From: Deltaproteobacteria bacterium
GTDB lineage: Bacteria; Myxococcota; Kuafuiibacteriia; Kuafuiibacteriales; Kuafuiibacteriaceae
DNA length: 64,000 bases
Assembly: GCA_016703535.1 (NCBI GenBank)
Contig: JADJBV010000002.1
Coordinates: 2,604,001-2,668,000 of the forward strand
Direction: 5' to 3'
Shown here: piece after piece, positions 1 through 8,564 of the stretch
How positions within the stretch are numbered: the stretch's first letter is position 1
Layout: each line of letters opens with the position of its first letter
Notes under the pieces: generated by a model
What the model was told of the DNA's origin: nothing
The model's database searches: none
What the model saw: only the letters and a program-made list of their open reading frames with translations
Position numbers and translations under genes: made by a program

Positions 1-1664
1 CCAAGGCCGCCCCGAAGGCGGTCGAGCTGGAGTTGGACGACGACTTCAACGGGCCGCCGGATCTCGAACCGGAACCGGAGCCTGAGCCCGAACCGGAACC
101 TGAGCCCGAACCGGAGCCCGAGCCCGAGCCCGAGCCGCCTCGGAAGGCGGTCGCTCTGCCGCCGCCCGCCAAAAAAGGCTTCCCGCCTCTCGCCGCCACC
201 AAAGGGGCCTCGACCAAGGGGCGACCGGCGACCGCGGTGGCCAAAAGCCGCCCCGAACCTCTGGAGCTCGAGGAGGATGTTGCGTCCGAGCTCGACCACG
301 GGGACGCATTGGCGCCCATGACCATGGCCCCGGCCCCGGCGACCTCGCTGCCGGCTCCGGCCTTGGCGCCGCCGGTGATGATGGCCTCGGCCGGCCCCGC
401 CGTGGCGCCGATGAGCCAAGCCGAACTGGAGCGCCACCTTCACCGTACGGTCGTCGACGGCGCCGGCCTAAGGGGAGTGGTGCCAGCGCGCCTTTCGGCC
501 GAGCGGGATCGGGCCTACGAAGTGGCCCGGGCCGAAGCCGAGCGACTGAAGGCGGCGGGCCGCTTGCCGGCGGGCGCCGAACCCGACGGGCTGGCCAGCG
601 CCATCGCGACCCTGGCCACCGATCTTTCGCCTCTGCTGGAGTTGATCGAGGACGACGAGGTGGTGGAGCTGACCGTGGCCCACGATCGCAGCGTCTTGGC
701 CGACAAAAAGGGCATGCTCGAGCCCACCGACGCTCGGATCAATGATGAGGCGCAGCTGATCAGCCTGATCACCAAGTTGGGCCTTTTGGGCGGCGCCGAT
801 CCCAGCCCCGAACACCCGCTGGTCGACGTTCGCATGCGGGACGGGGCCCGGGTGATCGGGACCTTGCCACCGCTGGCCTTCCGTGGCCCAACGTTGACCT
901 ACCGGAAGACGACCCGGGATTTTTTGACCTTGGAGCGGCTGAAGGAGGACTACAGCTCGCTTTCGCAGGGCATGTTGACCTTCGTCGACTACTGCATCCG
1001 GTTCAGGAAGAACCTCTTGTTGTCCTTGGGGCCAGGGGTCAACGCCTCCGGCACCCTCAACGCCTTGCTCTCCCAGATGCCGGCCGAAGATCGGATCGTC
1101 ACCATCGAAAAGGGCGTCGAGCTGCACCTGGGCGAACACAAACACGTCACCTCCCTCGAGCCCCAACCGGGTTTGGGGACGGTGGAGCTGGTGCATCACG
1201 CCCTACGCCTGCAGGCGGATCGGGTCTTGGTGGGCCAGCTCGGCGGTGAAGGTACGGCCGAACTCCTACAGCTCCTCGCGGGCTCCTTGGAGGGGTCGGT
1301 GGTGGCCTACCCGGCGGCGAGCCCGGCTCAGGCGGTCGATCGCTTGGCCAAGTTGGAGCTCCGGGACCGCTTCGAAGGTGCCCCCGAAGAGGCCCGACGC
1401 CTGATCGCCGCGGCCTTGCCGGTGGTGATCCAAGAGCAAAAGTTCTCCGACAACTCGCGCCGTTTGGTGACCATCAGCGAGCTGATGGTCGATGAAGGTG
1501 GTGAGGTCCGGGTCGAAGACATCTTCCGCTTCAAGGCCGAAGGTGTAGACGAAAACTTGTTGGTCACTGGCAGCTTCCACCCCACCGGCCACGTGCCGCG
1601 ATTCCTCGAGGAGCTGGTCGATCGGGGTGAGGCTGAAGTCGACCTCGAGATCTTCAAAGAGTAG
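1..1664 (+). CDS. CpaF/TadA-like type II/IV secretion ATPase, degenerate, 5' partial
   Basis: The reading frame is open to the left edge, so the true start is probably outside the window; the first possible start inside is TTG at 33. Residues below count from that TTG. After a Glu-Pro and Ala/Pro-rich linker (about 1-130) comes a CpaF-like core. CpaF powers assembly of Flp-type pili or related secretion systems. The nucleotide-binding motifs are broken: the Walker A position (about 330-342) reads SLGPGVNASGT with no GK[ST], and the usual GEVRG of the Walker B region reads VLVGQLGGEG (about 398-407). The normal HANSP segment reads YPAASP. It therefore probably cannot hydrolyse ATP and may act as a structural partner of an active paralogue. 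It overlaps the next gene by one base (TAGTG). Confidence 0.75.
   Translation, partial: KAAPKAVELELDDDFNGPPDLEPEPEPEPEPEPEPEPEPEPEPEPPRKAVALPPPAKKGFPPLAATKGASTKGRPATAVAKSRPEPLELEEDVASELDHGDALAPMTMAPAPATSLPAPALAPPVMMASAGPAVAPMSQAELERHLHRTVVDGAGLRGVVPARLSAERDRAYEVARAEAERLKAAGRLPAGAEPDGLASAIATLATDLSPLLELIEDDEVVELTVAHDRSVLADKKGMLEPTDARINDEAQLISLITKLGLLGGADPSPEHPLVDVRMRDGARVIGTLPPLAFRGPTLTYRKTTRDFLTLERLKEDYSSLSQGMLTFVDYCIRFRKNLLLSLGPGVNASGTLNALLSQMPAEDRIVTIEKGVELHLGEHKHVTSLEPQPGLGTVELVHHALRLQADRVLVGQLGGEGTAELLQLLAGSLEGSVVAYPAASPAQAVDRLAKLELRDRFEGAPEEARRLIAAALPVVIQEQKFSDNSRRLVTISELMVDEGGEVRVEDIFRFKAEGVDENLLVTGSFHPTGHVPRFLEELVDRGEAEVDLEIFKE
66..137 (+). repeat. Glu-Pro dipeptide-coding tandem repeat
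   Basis: Twelve consecutive Glu-Pro codon pairs (GAR CCN) sit in the linker ahead of the CpaF-like core. Such EP tracts form stiff extended spacers. Mixed use of GAA/GAG and CCG/CCC/CCT shows the tract is not a recent perfect expansion. Confidence 0.9.
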
Positions 1665-4036
1665 TGCCACCTCGCTACTTCCTCATCATCCAGGCGCCCA
1701 ACGGCGACATCCGGGAGGTCCCGCTGGCCAAGGCGGGCGTGACCTTGGGCCGGGACGACAGCGCCGACGTCCGAGTCGACGACAAGAAGGTCTCGCGTCG
1801 CCACGCCACCTTCAAGTTGATCGACGGCCTGCCCTGGGTGGAAGATCTCGGGTCGGCCAACGGCATCCGCCTCAACGGCAAGAAGGTCGATAAACGCGCT
1901 CGGGTCACCTCCCAAGACGAGGTCAAGGTGGGCAGCTACCAGGTCCGCGTCAAGGACGTGGGCGACGAGGGCACCGGTTCGGTGATCGATGAACCTGAGG
2001 ACTTGGAGGCCAGCCGCCCGCCGACCGGGACCGCCCAGGTTCGACCGAGGGTCATCGAAAAAGGCCCCGCCAAAAAGCCGGAAGACCTCCCGATCCTGAT
2101 CGGCCTCGAAGCCCCGGTGAAGGGTCGTAGCTTTCCGCTGCGCCTGGGCGAAAGTATCGTTGGGCGCCTCGAAGAGTGCGACGTGCCGATCCTAGACGGC
2201 TCGGTCTCTCGGCAACACGCCCGCCTCGTCTATTCAAAAGACCGCGTCACCGTCACCGATCTCGGTTCGGCCAACGGCGTCTTCGTCAACAACGTCCGGG
2301 TGGACATGGCCGAGTTGGCGGAAGGGGACGTGCTGAAGATCGGCAGCGTCAGCTTCGACGTCAGGATGCCCGCGGCGTTGGCCAAACGGGGCACCGCGCC
2401 GGTCCGCACCCGCGCCAAAGAGAAGAAGGCCAGCGGCAAGAGCCACCAGTGGTTGTTGTTGGGGGCCGCGGGCCTGTTTTTGGCGGTGTTGGTGATCAGC
2501 GGGACCGTCTATTGGCGGTTCCGCGGCAAAAATCGACCCGCGGTGCCGACCTTGTTCGCGGGGCGCACCGGCGACGCCGGCGTGGCTGAGGTCCAGCCCC
2601 CGGTTGCGGCGACGCCTCGAGGGACGATGGACGCGGGCCGGGAGGACGTCATCGCCGTCGTGACGCCGCCGCGGCTCAAGGACGCCGGTGTGGTGGCGCA
2701 AGATCCTCCTCCGCCTCCTCCTCCTCCTCCAACCGAAAGCCCACCTCCGACCAAGGCCAGCCCTCCTCCCAAGGCCCCCCCTCCGAGCGCCAACCCGGCG
2801 ACGGCGGTGGCCCTGACCGGCACCGCCACCGCTCCGTATACAAAAAAAGGCCCGGACGGCTTGCCCCTCGGGTTGCCCGAGGTGGACGTCAACTTCGACC
2901 TGGAGGCCTTCGTGGCCGAAAAGTTGGCCGCCGCCCAGGCCTGCGACGGCAAACAAGACCTGAGCTGCGTCCGCGAGTTGGTGGTGGCGCTGTTGAGCAA
3001 AGACCCGATCAACCAGGCCGCCCGGTCGCTCCTGGAAAAAGCCGAGGCTCGAGCGGCGGCGGATCAGGCCCTCCTGAAAGCGGATCGCCTGGCCGCTCGG
3101 GGCGATTTTGCGGGGGCGCTGCGGGCCTTGGCCGACATCGCCGACGATCTGCCCCAGGCCGAAACCGCCAAAGTTCAGGCCATGAAAATTCGTCAGCTGG
3201 CCATCGAGGATGAGCTCCAGCAGGCCGAAAAAGAGGCCAAAAACAAGAGCAGCTGGCGCCGGGCCCACGAACGTTACACCTACGTGCTCGGCTTGGATCC
3301 AGACTCGCCCGAGGCCCTGGAGGGGCTGCGGGAGGTGGAGAAGAAGATGCGAGGTCGCAACATGGACTTCGCCGAATACCGCCCCGCCGGCAGCAAAGAG
3401 CCGATCGCCCCGTCGACCCAAGGAGAGCGGATCGACGCCCTGAAGAAGCACCACGGCGGGGAGCTGGGCCTGGCCAAGATCGCCGAGCTCTACGCGGCCG
3501 GCGACCTGGGGAAGGCGCAGGAGACGGCCCGGGCCGAGGAGAAGAAGCCAAAGGGCGACAAGCGGGCCCTGCGGGAGTTGGCCGAAGACCTGGGCCGAGC
3601 CAAAACTCAGTACGAGCGGACCCGGGCCGAGATCGGCAACGATCCGGCGGTAGCCTGGGGACTTTTGGAGGATCTGCGGCGCATCGAGAGCCGGATCCTG
3701 CCGGCCAGTGTTCGTTCCCGGCTGACCAAGGAGTTGGAGGTCAACCTCTCCGATGCCTTCGCCGAACGAGGTCAGTCCTTGTTCGACACCGAACGCTTCG
3801 AGGACGCCTTTCAGCAGTGGGACGCCGGTCGAAAGTTGGATCCGACCAACCCGAAGATCAAAAGTGGCCTGAAGAAGCTGGAGGACCGGGCCAAACGGAT
3901 GGCCGACGACGCGGAGCTCGCCACCCAACGTGGGGAAAAAAACGCCTGCGAACGTTGGAAGAAGATCACCCGGATGACGGCGGTCGACAGCGAGATCTAC
4001 CAGCGGGCCCGGCAACGGATCGACGCCTGCCGTTGA
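1664..4036 (+). CDS. Double FHA-domain membrane protein with C-terminal TPR-like region
   Basis: A 790-residue protein starting at GTG, overlapping the previous stop by one base, so the two are co-transcribed. Two FHA domains (about 1-100 and 145-245) keep the phosphothreonine-binding signature: LGRDDS, SRRHA and SANG in the first; VGRLEE, SRQHA and SANG in the second. One transmembrane helix follows (about 262-284), then a Pro-rich stretch (about 345-375) and a long Ala/Lys/Glu-rich helical region with TPR-like repeats (about 410-790). The FHA domains would face the cytoplasm and read Ser/Thr kinase signals while the repeats reach into the periplasm. Next to the CpaF-like gene this suggests a scaffold of a phospho-regulated secretion or pilus system. 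That role is inferred. Confidence 0.8.
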   Translation: MPPRYFLIIQAPNGDIREVPLAKAGVTLGRDDSADVRVDDKKVSRRHATFKLIDGLPWVEDLGSANGIRLNGKKVDKRARVTSQDEVKVGSYQVRVKDVGDEGTGSVIDEPEDLEASRPPTGTAQVRPRVIEKGPAKKPEDLPILIGLEAPVKGRSFPLRLGESIVGRLEECDVPILDGSVSRQHARLVYSKDRVTVTDLGSANGVFVNNVRVDMAELAEGDVLKIGSVSFDVRMPAALAKRGTAPVRTRAKEKKASGKSHQWLLLGAAGLFLAVLVISGTVYWRFRGKNRPAVPTLFAGRTGDAGVAEVQPPVAATPRGTMDAGREDVIAVVTPPRLKDAGVVAQDPPPPPPPPPTESPPPTKASPPPKAPPPSANPATAVALTGTATAPYTKKGPDGLPLGLPEVDVNFDLEAFVAEKLAAAQACDGKQDLSCVRELVVALLSKDPINQAARSLLEKAEARAAADQALLKADRLAARGDFAGALRALADIADDLPQAETAKVQAMKIRQLAIEDELQQAEKEAKNKSSWRRAHERYTYVLGLDPDSPEALEGLREVEKKMRGRNMDFAEYRPAGSKEPIAPSTQGERIDALKKHHGGELGLAKIAELYAAGDLGKAQETARAEEKKPKGDKRALRELAEDLGRAKTQYERTRAEIGNDPAVAWGLLEDLRRIESRILPASVRSRLTKELEVNLSDAFAERGQSLFDTERFEDAFQQWDAGRKLDPTNPKIKSGLKKLEDRAKRMADDAELATQRGEKNACERWKKITRMTAVDSEIYQRARQRIDACR

Positions 4037-4050
4037 GGTTTGGTCGTTAA

Positions 4051-4584
4051 CTACGGGGCGAGATCGGAGCGGCCTTCCTTGATCTCTTTGCTCTTGTTGC
4101 GCATCAGCTCCATCAGGCCCGGGAATCCTTTTTCCGCGATGTGTTTGCGGAACTGGCTGCGGTAGGTGCGCACGGTGCTGACGTCATCGATGGCGACGTC
4201 CCAAACTCGCCAGCGGGCGTCACGGAAGATCAGGCTGAACTCCAGCTGGGCGGTGGTCTTGTCGGCCTTCACCTTGGCGGTGATCTTGGCCTTGTCAGCG
4301 GTCTGGTCTTCACCGATCCAATCGATCTTCACGGCGCTCGGCTTCTTGACCTCACCCTTGTTGGCCAACTTCAGCTTCGATTGATAGGAGGCCTCGATGA
4401 TCTCCCGCAGCAGGTCGCTGAACTCCTGCTGCTCTTTGGGCTGGAGCTCCTTCCACTTGGCGCCGAGGGACTCCTGGGTCATCGTCTCCCAGTCGAGCAT
4501 GTCCTCGATGATCGCCTTGGCCTCTTTTTGCCAGCCCTCTTCGGCGGGGCTACCGGCCTTGGGCGCCTTTTTGGGCGAGTTCAT
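4051..4584 (-). CDS. MlaC/Ttg2D-like periplasmic lipid-binding protein, body (signal peptide out of frame)
   Basis: The 177-residue frame matches the mature part of the MlaC (toluene tolerance Ttg2D) family, which shuttles phospholipids between outer and inner membranes: LGAKWKELQPKEQQEFSDLL is the typical 'yw..lt.eqq.eF...f..ll' segment, and a beta-rich half follows (FSLIFRDARWRVWDVAIDDV). The listed ATG (4584) gives no signal peptide. A good one lies directly upstream in another frame (4550-4714); removing one base from the five-A run at 4568-4572 (coding strand AAAAA) joins them. Either the gene is frameshifted or the assembly has a homopolymer error. It lies downstream of the TolC-like gene on the same strand. 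No MlaA, B, D, E or F partner is in the window. Confidence 0.72.
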   Translation of the reverse strand: MNSPKKAPKAGSPAEEGWQKEAKAIIEDMLDWETMTQESLGAKWKELQPKEQQEFSDLLREIIEASYQSKLKLANKGEVKKPSAVKIDWIGEDQTADKAKITAKVKADKTTAQLEFSLIFRDARWRVWDVAIDDVSTVRTYRSQFRKHIAEKGFPGLMELMRNKSKEIKEGRSDLAP

Positions 4585-4714
4585 TGGCCTTGTCGACCTT
4601 GGCCTTCAACCAGGCCTTGGCCGATCCCGGCCCGTCGGCCCCCGCCGTGGCTTCGGCCTGGGCCGCGATCAAGAAGGCGAAGGAAAAAACGGCGGTGAAG
4701 GCGCGAGAGTTCAT
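4550..4714 (-). pseudogene. Detached signal-peptide fragment of the MlaC-like gene
   Basis: ATG at 4714, preceded by GGGAGG, encodes a clear Sec signal peptide (MNSRAFTAVFSFAFLIAAQA) followed by AKAWLKAKVDKANELAQKG, which resembles the N-terminus of mature MlaC proteins. The frame ends at TAG (4550-4552) inside the MlaC-like gene. It looks like the true 5' end of that gene, disconnected by a one-base difference. Confidence 0.6.
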
Positions 4715-4779
4715 CGACCTCCCTTTCTAGGCTCCTGGGACGGGCCAGGCAAACCATTGATTCCCAAAGTTGATCGGGC

Positions 4780-6216
4780 TCACTCGGCGAAGGAGCCGGC
4801 GTTGGCGCCCACCATCCGCCCGGTCGCCTGGGCCATGGCGGAAAAGGTCAACATGGTATCGTAGCGGGTCTTTTGGAGTTCGGCCTCGGAGGCGGCCCAG
4901 GCCAAAAACGCGTCGATCAGCTCGTCGGCCCGACCGATGCCCAGGTCATAACCCAGCACCGAAGCCGCCAACCAACCTCGAGCGGTGGTGTTGGCCTTCT
5001 CCAGGCTCCCGATCCGCTCGTAACCACCGACCAGGTCCACGTGGAGCCGCCGGACCTCAAAGTCCGAAGCTGCCACCACCGCCTGGGCCTGGGCCGTTCG
5101 GATCTCGGCTTCGGCCTCCGCCTGCTCCAGCTGGGCCAACTTGGTGAACACGTCGAGTTCACCCCGGATGCCGAGGCCAACCCCTAGGTCAAAGTTGTTG
5201 AAGGGATCGTTGATGAACGGGTTGGTCTGGTTGGTGGCGTTGCTGGTGTACGCGCCGCGCAAAAAACCGCCCAAAAAGAGGTCGGGCAGGAACAACACCT
5301 TCCGCAGGTGCACAAAGGCCTGAGCGGCTTCGACGACCTCACCCAAGGCCAAGACCTCGGGGCGCCCCGTGCGGGCCAAGCGCACCAAGCGCTCCACCGG
5401 CGGGATCTCGGTCGGCAGATCTTCGAGATCGGCCAAGCGGATCTCCAGGGGGGCGGTCTGCTCCCGGCCGAGCAAGATCCGCATCGCCTGTTGAGCGACC
5501 AGGTTGATGTTCTTCGCTTCGGTCTCCCGCACCGCCAGGGTCGCCAGCGCAAACTTCAGGCGCAGCCGATCGTTTTCGGTGACCTGGGGCGAGTCGTGGT
5601 CGAGCAGATCTTCGATCCGCTTCAAGACCTTCTCCAAGGTCTCGCGGCCTTCGGACAAGGAGGCCAAATAAGTGCGGGTCAACTGGAAGGTCCAGAAGGC
5701 CTTCACCACGTTGACCGCCACCTCGGCCTGCGACACCGTCACCGCATGCTCCGCCGCCTTCACCAGGTGCGAAGCCGCCTCTTTCCCCGTGTCGATCTTG
5801 CCGAAGGTATAAAGCGGCAAGGCGCCGTCGACCTGACCTCGCATCGTGAAGCCGGGGCTGCCGAAGTCGAAGTCGGTCTCCAGCGAGGCGGGGGTGATGG
5901 TGCTGAGGTCGTTGACCACCGTGGTTCGGGCCTCGGGCGTGGGCCCGCCCACCAGGGCGTTGAAGCTGAAGCGCGGATACGCCAGCGACGCCGCGTAGGC
6001 GTAGAGGGCCTCGGCCTCCTTGATCTTGGCCCGCTCGATCCGCACCTGGAAGGCGTGTTCGCAGGCCTCCTGGATCAGCTCGTCCAAGTTCTGGCCGGGG
6101 GCCGTCGAGGTCCCGGTTTCGGCGACCAAGAGCAGGGTCGTCGAGTCTTCGGCCAGGGCCGGAGCGGTCCCGAGGATCGCCCCGAAGAGCGCGCCGATGG
6201 TGAGGGAGGCACGCAT
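4780..6216 (-). CDS. TolC-family outer membrane efflux protein
   Basis: I choose ATG 6216 (478 residues) over a TTG 45 bases upstream because it begins directly with a signal peptide (MRASLTIGALFGAILGTAPA). The protein has the two-fold OEP repeat layout of TolC channels: long helices with AEVAVNVVKAFWTFQLTRTY in the first half and a second helical pair (EAEAEIRTAQAQAVVAASDF) in the second. TolC proteins form trimeric outer membrane channels for type I secretion or tripartite efflux pumps. No inner membrane pump or adaptor gene is next to it. The downstream MlaC-like gene, 65 bases away, suggests a role in envelope transport. Confidence 0.82.
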   Translation of the reverse strand: MRASLTIGALFGAILGTAPALAEDSTTLLLVAETGTSTAPGQNLDELIQEACEHAFQVRIERAKIKEAEALYAYAASLAYPRFSFNALVGGPTPEARTTVVNDLSTITPASLETDFDFGSPGFTMRGQVDGALPLYTFGKIDTGKEAASHLVKAAEHAVTVSQAEVAVNVVKAFWTFQLTRTYLASLSEGRETLEKVLKRIEDLLDHDSPQVTENDRLRLKFALATLAVRETEAKNINLVAQQAMRILLGREQTAPLEIRLADLEDLPTEIPPVERLVRLARTGRPEVLALGEVVEAAQAFVHLRKVLFLPDLFLGGFLRGAYTSNATNQTNPFINDPFNNFDLGVGLGIRGELDVFTKLAQLEQAEAEAEIRTAQAQAVVAASDFEVRRLHVDLVGGYERIGSLEKANTTARGWLAASVLGYDLGIGRADELIDAFLAWAASEAELQKTRYDTMLTFSAMAQATGRMVGANAGSFAE

Positions 6217-6260
6217 GCGAGCTTGCTTCCGCCGGGTAACAGACCGAAGGGGATGAGGCA

Positions 6261-6521
6261 ATGGTTTGGTGGCCCCTGATCCCTGGCGTGATCGCCGCCG
6301 CCTGGGAGGCTTATCGCCATCGCGGTCGGGCCCGCCCGGTCCTGACCGGGGTGGCCGTGGCCCTGACGGCTCGGGCGTTGACCTGGTTCGTGACCCAGGT
6401 GTTGGCCAGCGGCTGGCCGACCTGGTCCGAGGCCCAGTGGGACCCTCGGGTGATCGCGGTCATCAGCGTGGTGGTCCTCGCCGGCGCCGCCTTGGACGTC
6501 CGCCGCCCTATTTCTGCTTGA
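6261..6521 (+). CDS. Small membrane protein of unknown function (86 aa)
   Basis: ATG 6261 is divergent from the TolC-like gene. The codons have the strong G/C third-position preference of neighbouring genes, supporting real coding. There are two or three hydrophobic segments (about 2-14, 25-48 and 67-79) and a cytoplasmic-looking HRGRAR loop. I recognise no family. Its last 14 bases overlap the convergent FHA/BY-kinase gene. Confidence 0.6.
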   Translation: MVWWPLIPGVIAAAWEAYRHRGRARPVLTGVAVALTARALTWFVTQVLASGWPTWSEAQWDPRVIAVISVVVLAGAALDVRRPISA

Positions 6522-8403
6522 GCCGGAGGCTCCGCTCTGCCGCCAAGGTTCGTTGGGTCGTCTTCGGCAGGTGGTTGTAGATCGCGCCCAAGACCCGGCT
6601 TTCGCCGATCTGGGCCGTGGCCTTGTGGAGTTGTCCACTTTGGGTCGAGCGGTCTGCCACCACCAGGAGCGCCCCGTCCACCAAGGGCATGATCAGGTTG
6701 ACATCGGCAGAGGGGGTCACCGAAGGTGCGTCGATGATCGCCACGTCGACGGTGTTGGCCAACTCCGAGACCAGCTGCTTGAAGCGGGGTGAGGCCAACA
6801 CCTCGGCTGGGTGCGGGTGCCGCCCACCGGCGGGCAACATCACCAGGTTTCGGTCGGCAACCTTGACCGCGGCTTCGGGGACCTGAGCCCGACCTTCGAC
6901 CACCGACAAGACCCCAAGTCGTTCGTCCAGCCCCATGATCTCCGAAAGCCGAGGGAAGCGAAAGTTCGCCTCGATCAGCGCGACCCGACGGTGGGTGTCT
7001 TCGGCCAAAGCGAAGGCCAGGTTGCAGGCGATGGTGGTCTTGCCGGACAGCGGTTCGGCCGAGGTGATCACGTAGGTTCGGTAACCCAAGGTGCGGCTCA
7101 GCTCCTCGATCCGCGTCGACAACAAACGGACCGCGGTCGCGAAGGCGCCGTCGGGTTCACGCAAGATTCGCAGCGCGTGATCGGGCTCTTTGGCCAGCAA
7201 CGCCTCCAGCCGGATCCGCGTGCCGGGCGCGTCCATCCGGGGCCGAGGGGGAGCCTCGGCTTGGCCGCTGCCCCGAGGTGCGCTGCGTCGTTCGGGCGTC
7301 TTGGGGCCGTCACCCCAAGCGTTGCGCGGCTCGGCCTCCCGCTTCACCAGCGCGTTTTTGGGATCACCCCAGGCGTTGGCTCCGGCTCGCGGATCACCCC
7401 AGGCGTTTTTGGTTTCGGCCTTGGCTTCGCCGCGATCGCCCCAAGCGCTTTTGGCTTCGACCTTGGGCTCGGCCTTTGGTTCTCCCCGATCACCCCAGGC
7501 GTTGCCCCTCGGCCGCGGGGGCGGCTTCAGCTCGATCACCTCGGCCTCGGCGGGTGCAGCAAAGTCTGGGCGGGCGCTGACCACCGATTTGGCGGCGCCG
7601 GGGACCCTGGTCATCTGGCTCTCCGGTTCGGCCAAGATCTCCGGCACGACCTCGGGCCGCTTGGCTCGCTCCCAAGCTGAACCCTTGGCGCCGGCCCGGG
7701 CGACGGGGATGTCCTCCCGGCGCAGGCCGACGGTCTTCTCTTCCCACGGCGCGTTTTTGCCCAAAGCGCGCACGGGTTGGTTCTCCAACGGATCGGTGAT
7801 GGTCGGTTCGATCAGCCGGTTGCGCCGATCCGAACTCGGGGCCCGTTCGCCTTGCAGCCGGGCCCGGGCGGCCTCTCGCAGATCATCGGGCGGCCGGCCC
7901 GAGGCCACCGTGGGAGCGTTGGCGTAGTGGATCTCGTCGCCGTCCAAGGTCACCGCCATGGTCGGTTCGTTGGCTACGTTTTCGTCGTCGGGGAAGGAAG
8001 CGCCCTTTTGATCGACGTTGGTGATGAATCCGTCGATCCGGCGGGGCAGGTCGCCGGTGGCCCGACGGTTCACCTCGAGCTCGATGATCCGGGGGTCGAG
8101 GTCGCCGGGGTACAACAAGATCTCGGCGCTCGCCGCGTTGATCAAGGCACCCCGTTTGCCGGACTCGGGGTGTGACCACTGACGATCGACGCTCAGCGGG
8201 TGGTCGCCGCTCAAGGTGTGGATGCGCCAGCTGCCCGCTTCGATCAGGACCAAAAAGTGGCGTGGGGCGACGTCCGGGTCTTCGAGCACCAGATCGTTGT
8301 CTTCGGCAGAGCCGACCGAAATGCGCTTTCGGGCCGAACGCAACACCTGGCCCACACTTTGGCCTTTGACCACCGCCAGCGTGAAGGACTTGGCCTCACT
8401 CAT
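6508..8403 (-). CDS. FHA domain plus BY-kinase/CpsD-like ATPase
   Basis: A 631-residue protein. Residues 1-90 resemble an FHA domain (ISVGSAEDNDLVLEDPDVAP then RHF). A long disordered middle (100-420) carries five [NS]AWGD repeats. The C-terminal 200 residues are a CpsD/Wzc-type P-loop ATPase: SAEPLSGKTT as Walker A, VDVAIIDAPS as Walker B. The Walker A' motif, normally [IL]IDaDlR.P, reads LIEANFRFP, and the C-terminus has no tyrosine cluster, so classical autophosphorylation on a Tyr tail is unlikely. It is divergent from a Wza-type export gene, which fits control of exopolysaccharide export. It has no transmembrane Wzz domain, so it would be cytoplasmic. Confidence 0.8.
   Translation of the reverse strand: MSEAKSFTLAVVKGQSVGQVLRSARKRISVGSAEDNDLVLEDPDVAPRHFLVLIEAGSWRIHTLSGDHPLSVDRQWSHPESGKRGALINAASAEILLYPGDLDPRIIELEVNRRATGDLPRRIDGFITNVDQKGASFPDDENVANEPTMAVTLDGDEIHYANAPTVASGRPPDDLREAARARLQGERAPSSDRRNRLIEPTITDPLENQPVRALGKNAPWEEKTVGLRREDIPVARAGAKGSAWERAKRPEVVPEILAEPESQMTRVPGAAKSVVSARPDFAAPAEAEVIELKPPPRPRGNAWGDRGEPKAEPKVEAKSAWGDRGEAKAETKNAWGDPRAGANAWGDPKNALVKREAEPRNAWGDGPKTPERRSAPRGSGQAEAPPRPRMDAPGTRIRLEALLAKEPDHALRILREPDGAFATAVRLLSTRIEELSRTLGYRTYVITSAEPLSGKTTIACNLAFALAEDTHRRVALIEANFRFPRLSEIMGLDERLGVLSVVEGRAQVPEAAVKVADRNLVMLPAGGRHPHPAEVLASPRFKQLVSELANTVDVAIIDAPSVTPSADVNLIMPLVDGALLVVADRSTQSGQLHKATAQIGESRVLGAIYNHLPKTTQRTLAAERSLRLKQK
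7309..7505 (-). repeat. AWGD peptide-repeat region
   Basis: Five copies of [NS]AWGD, followed by RGE, PR, PK or GP and spaced 11-18 residues apart, lie in the linker of the FHA/BY-kinase-like protein. Copies lie near 7309, 7360, 7392, 7433 and 7491. Each conserves a tryptophan in otherwise Lys/Glu/Ala/Pro-rich disorder, the pattern of repeated short binding motifs. Confidence 0.85.
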
Positions 8404-8537
8404 GGCCAGACCTCACCGGCGGGCCAAATGGCGCACGATGGCTCATAGAGGGGCACACCTGACAGCGACTCCCGGAGCCGGAGCCCCGCGGACGTTCGAG
8501 GTTATCCTGGGGGCTCTTGGCCAGCAACATTGGACAG

Positions 8538-8560
8538 CCCCCCAGTCCTGGGTTAGGGGG
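8538..8560 (+). promoter_or_regulatory. Possible hairpin covering the export-lipoprotein ribosome-binding site
   Basis: A C-run (8538-8543) can pair with the GGGGG (8556-8560) that forms the Shine-Dalgarno sequence of the GTG start at 8565, or CCCAG-TC-CTGGG (8541-8552) can fold by itself. The first fold would hide the ribosome-binding site. The loop is small and no function is shown. Confidence 0.3.
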
Positions 8561-8564
8561 AATC

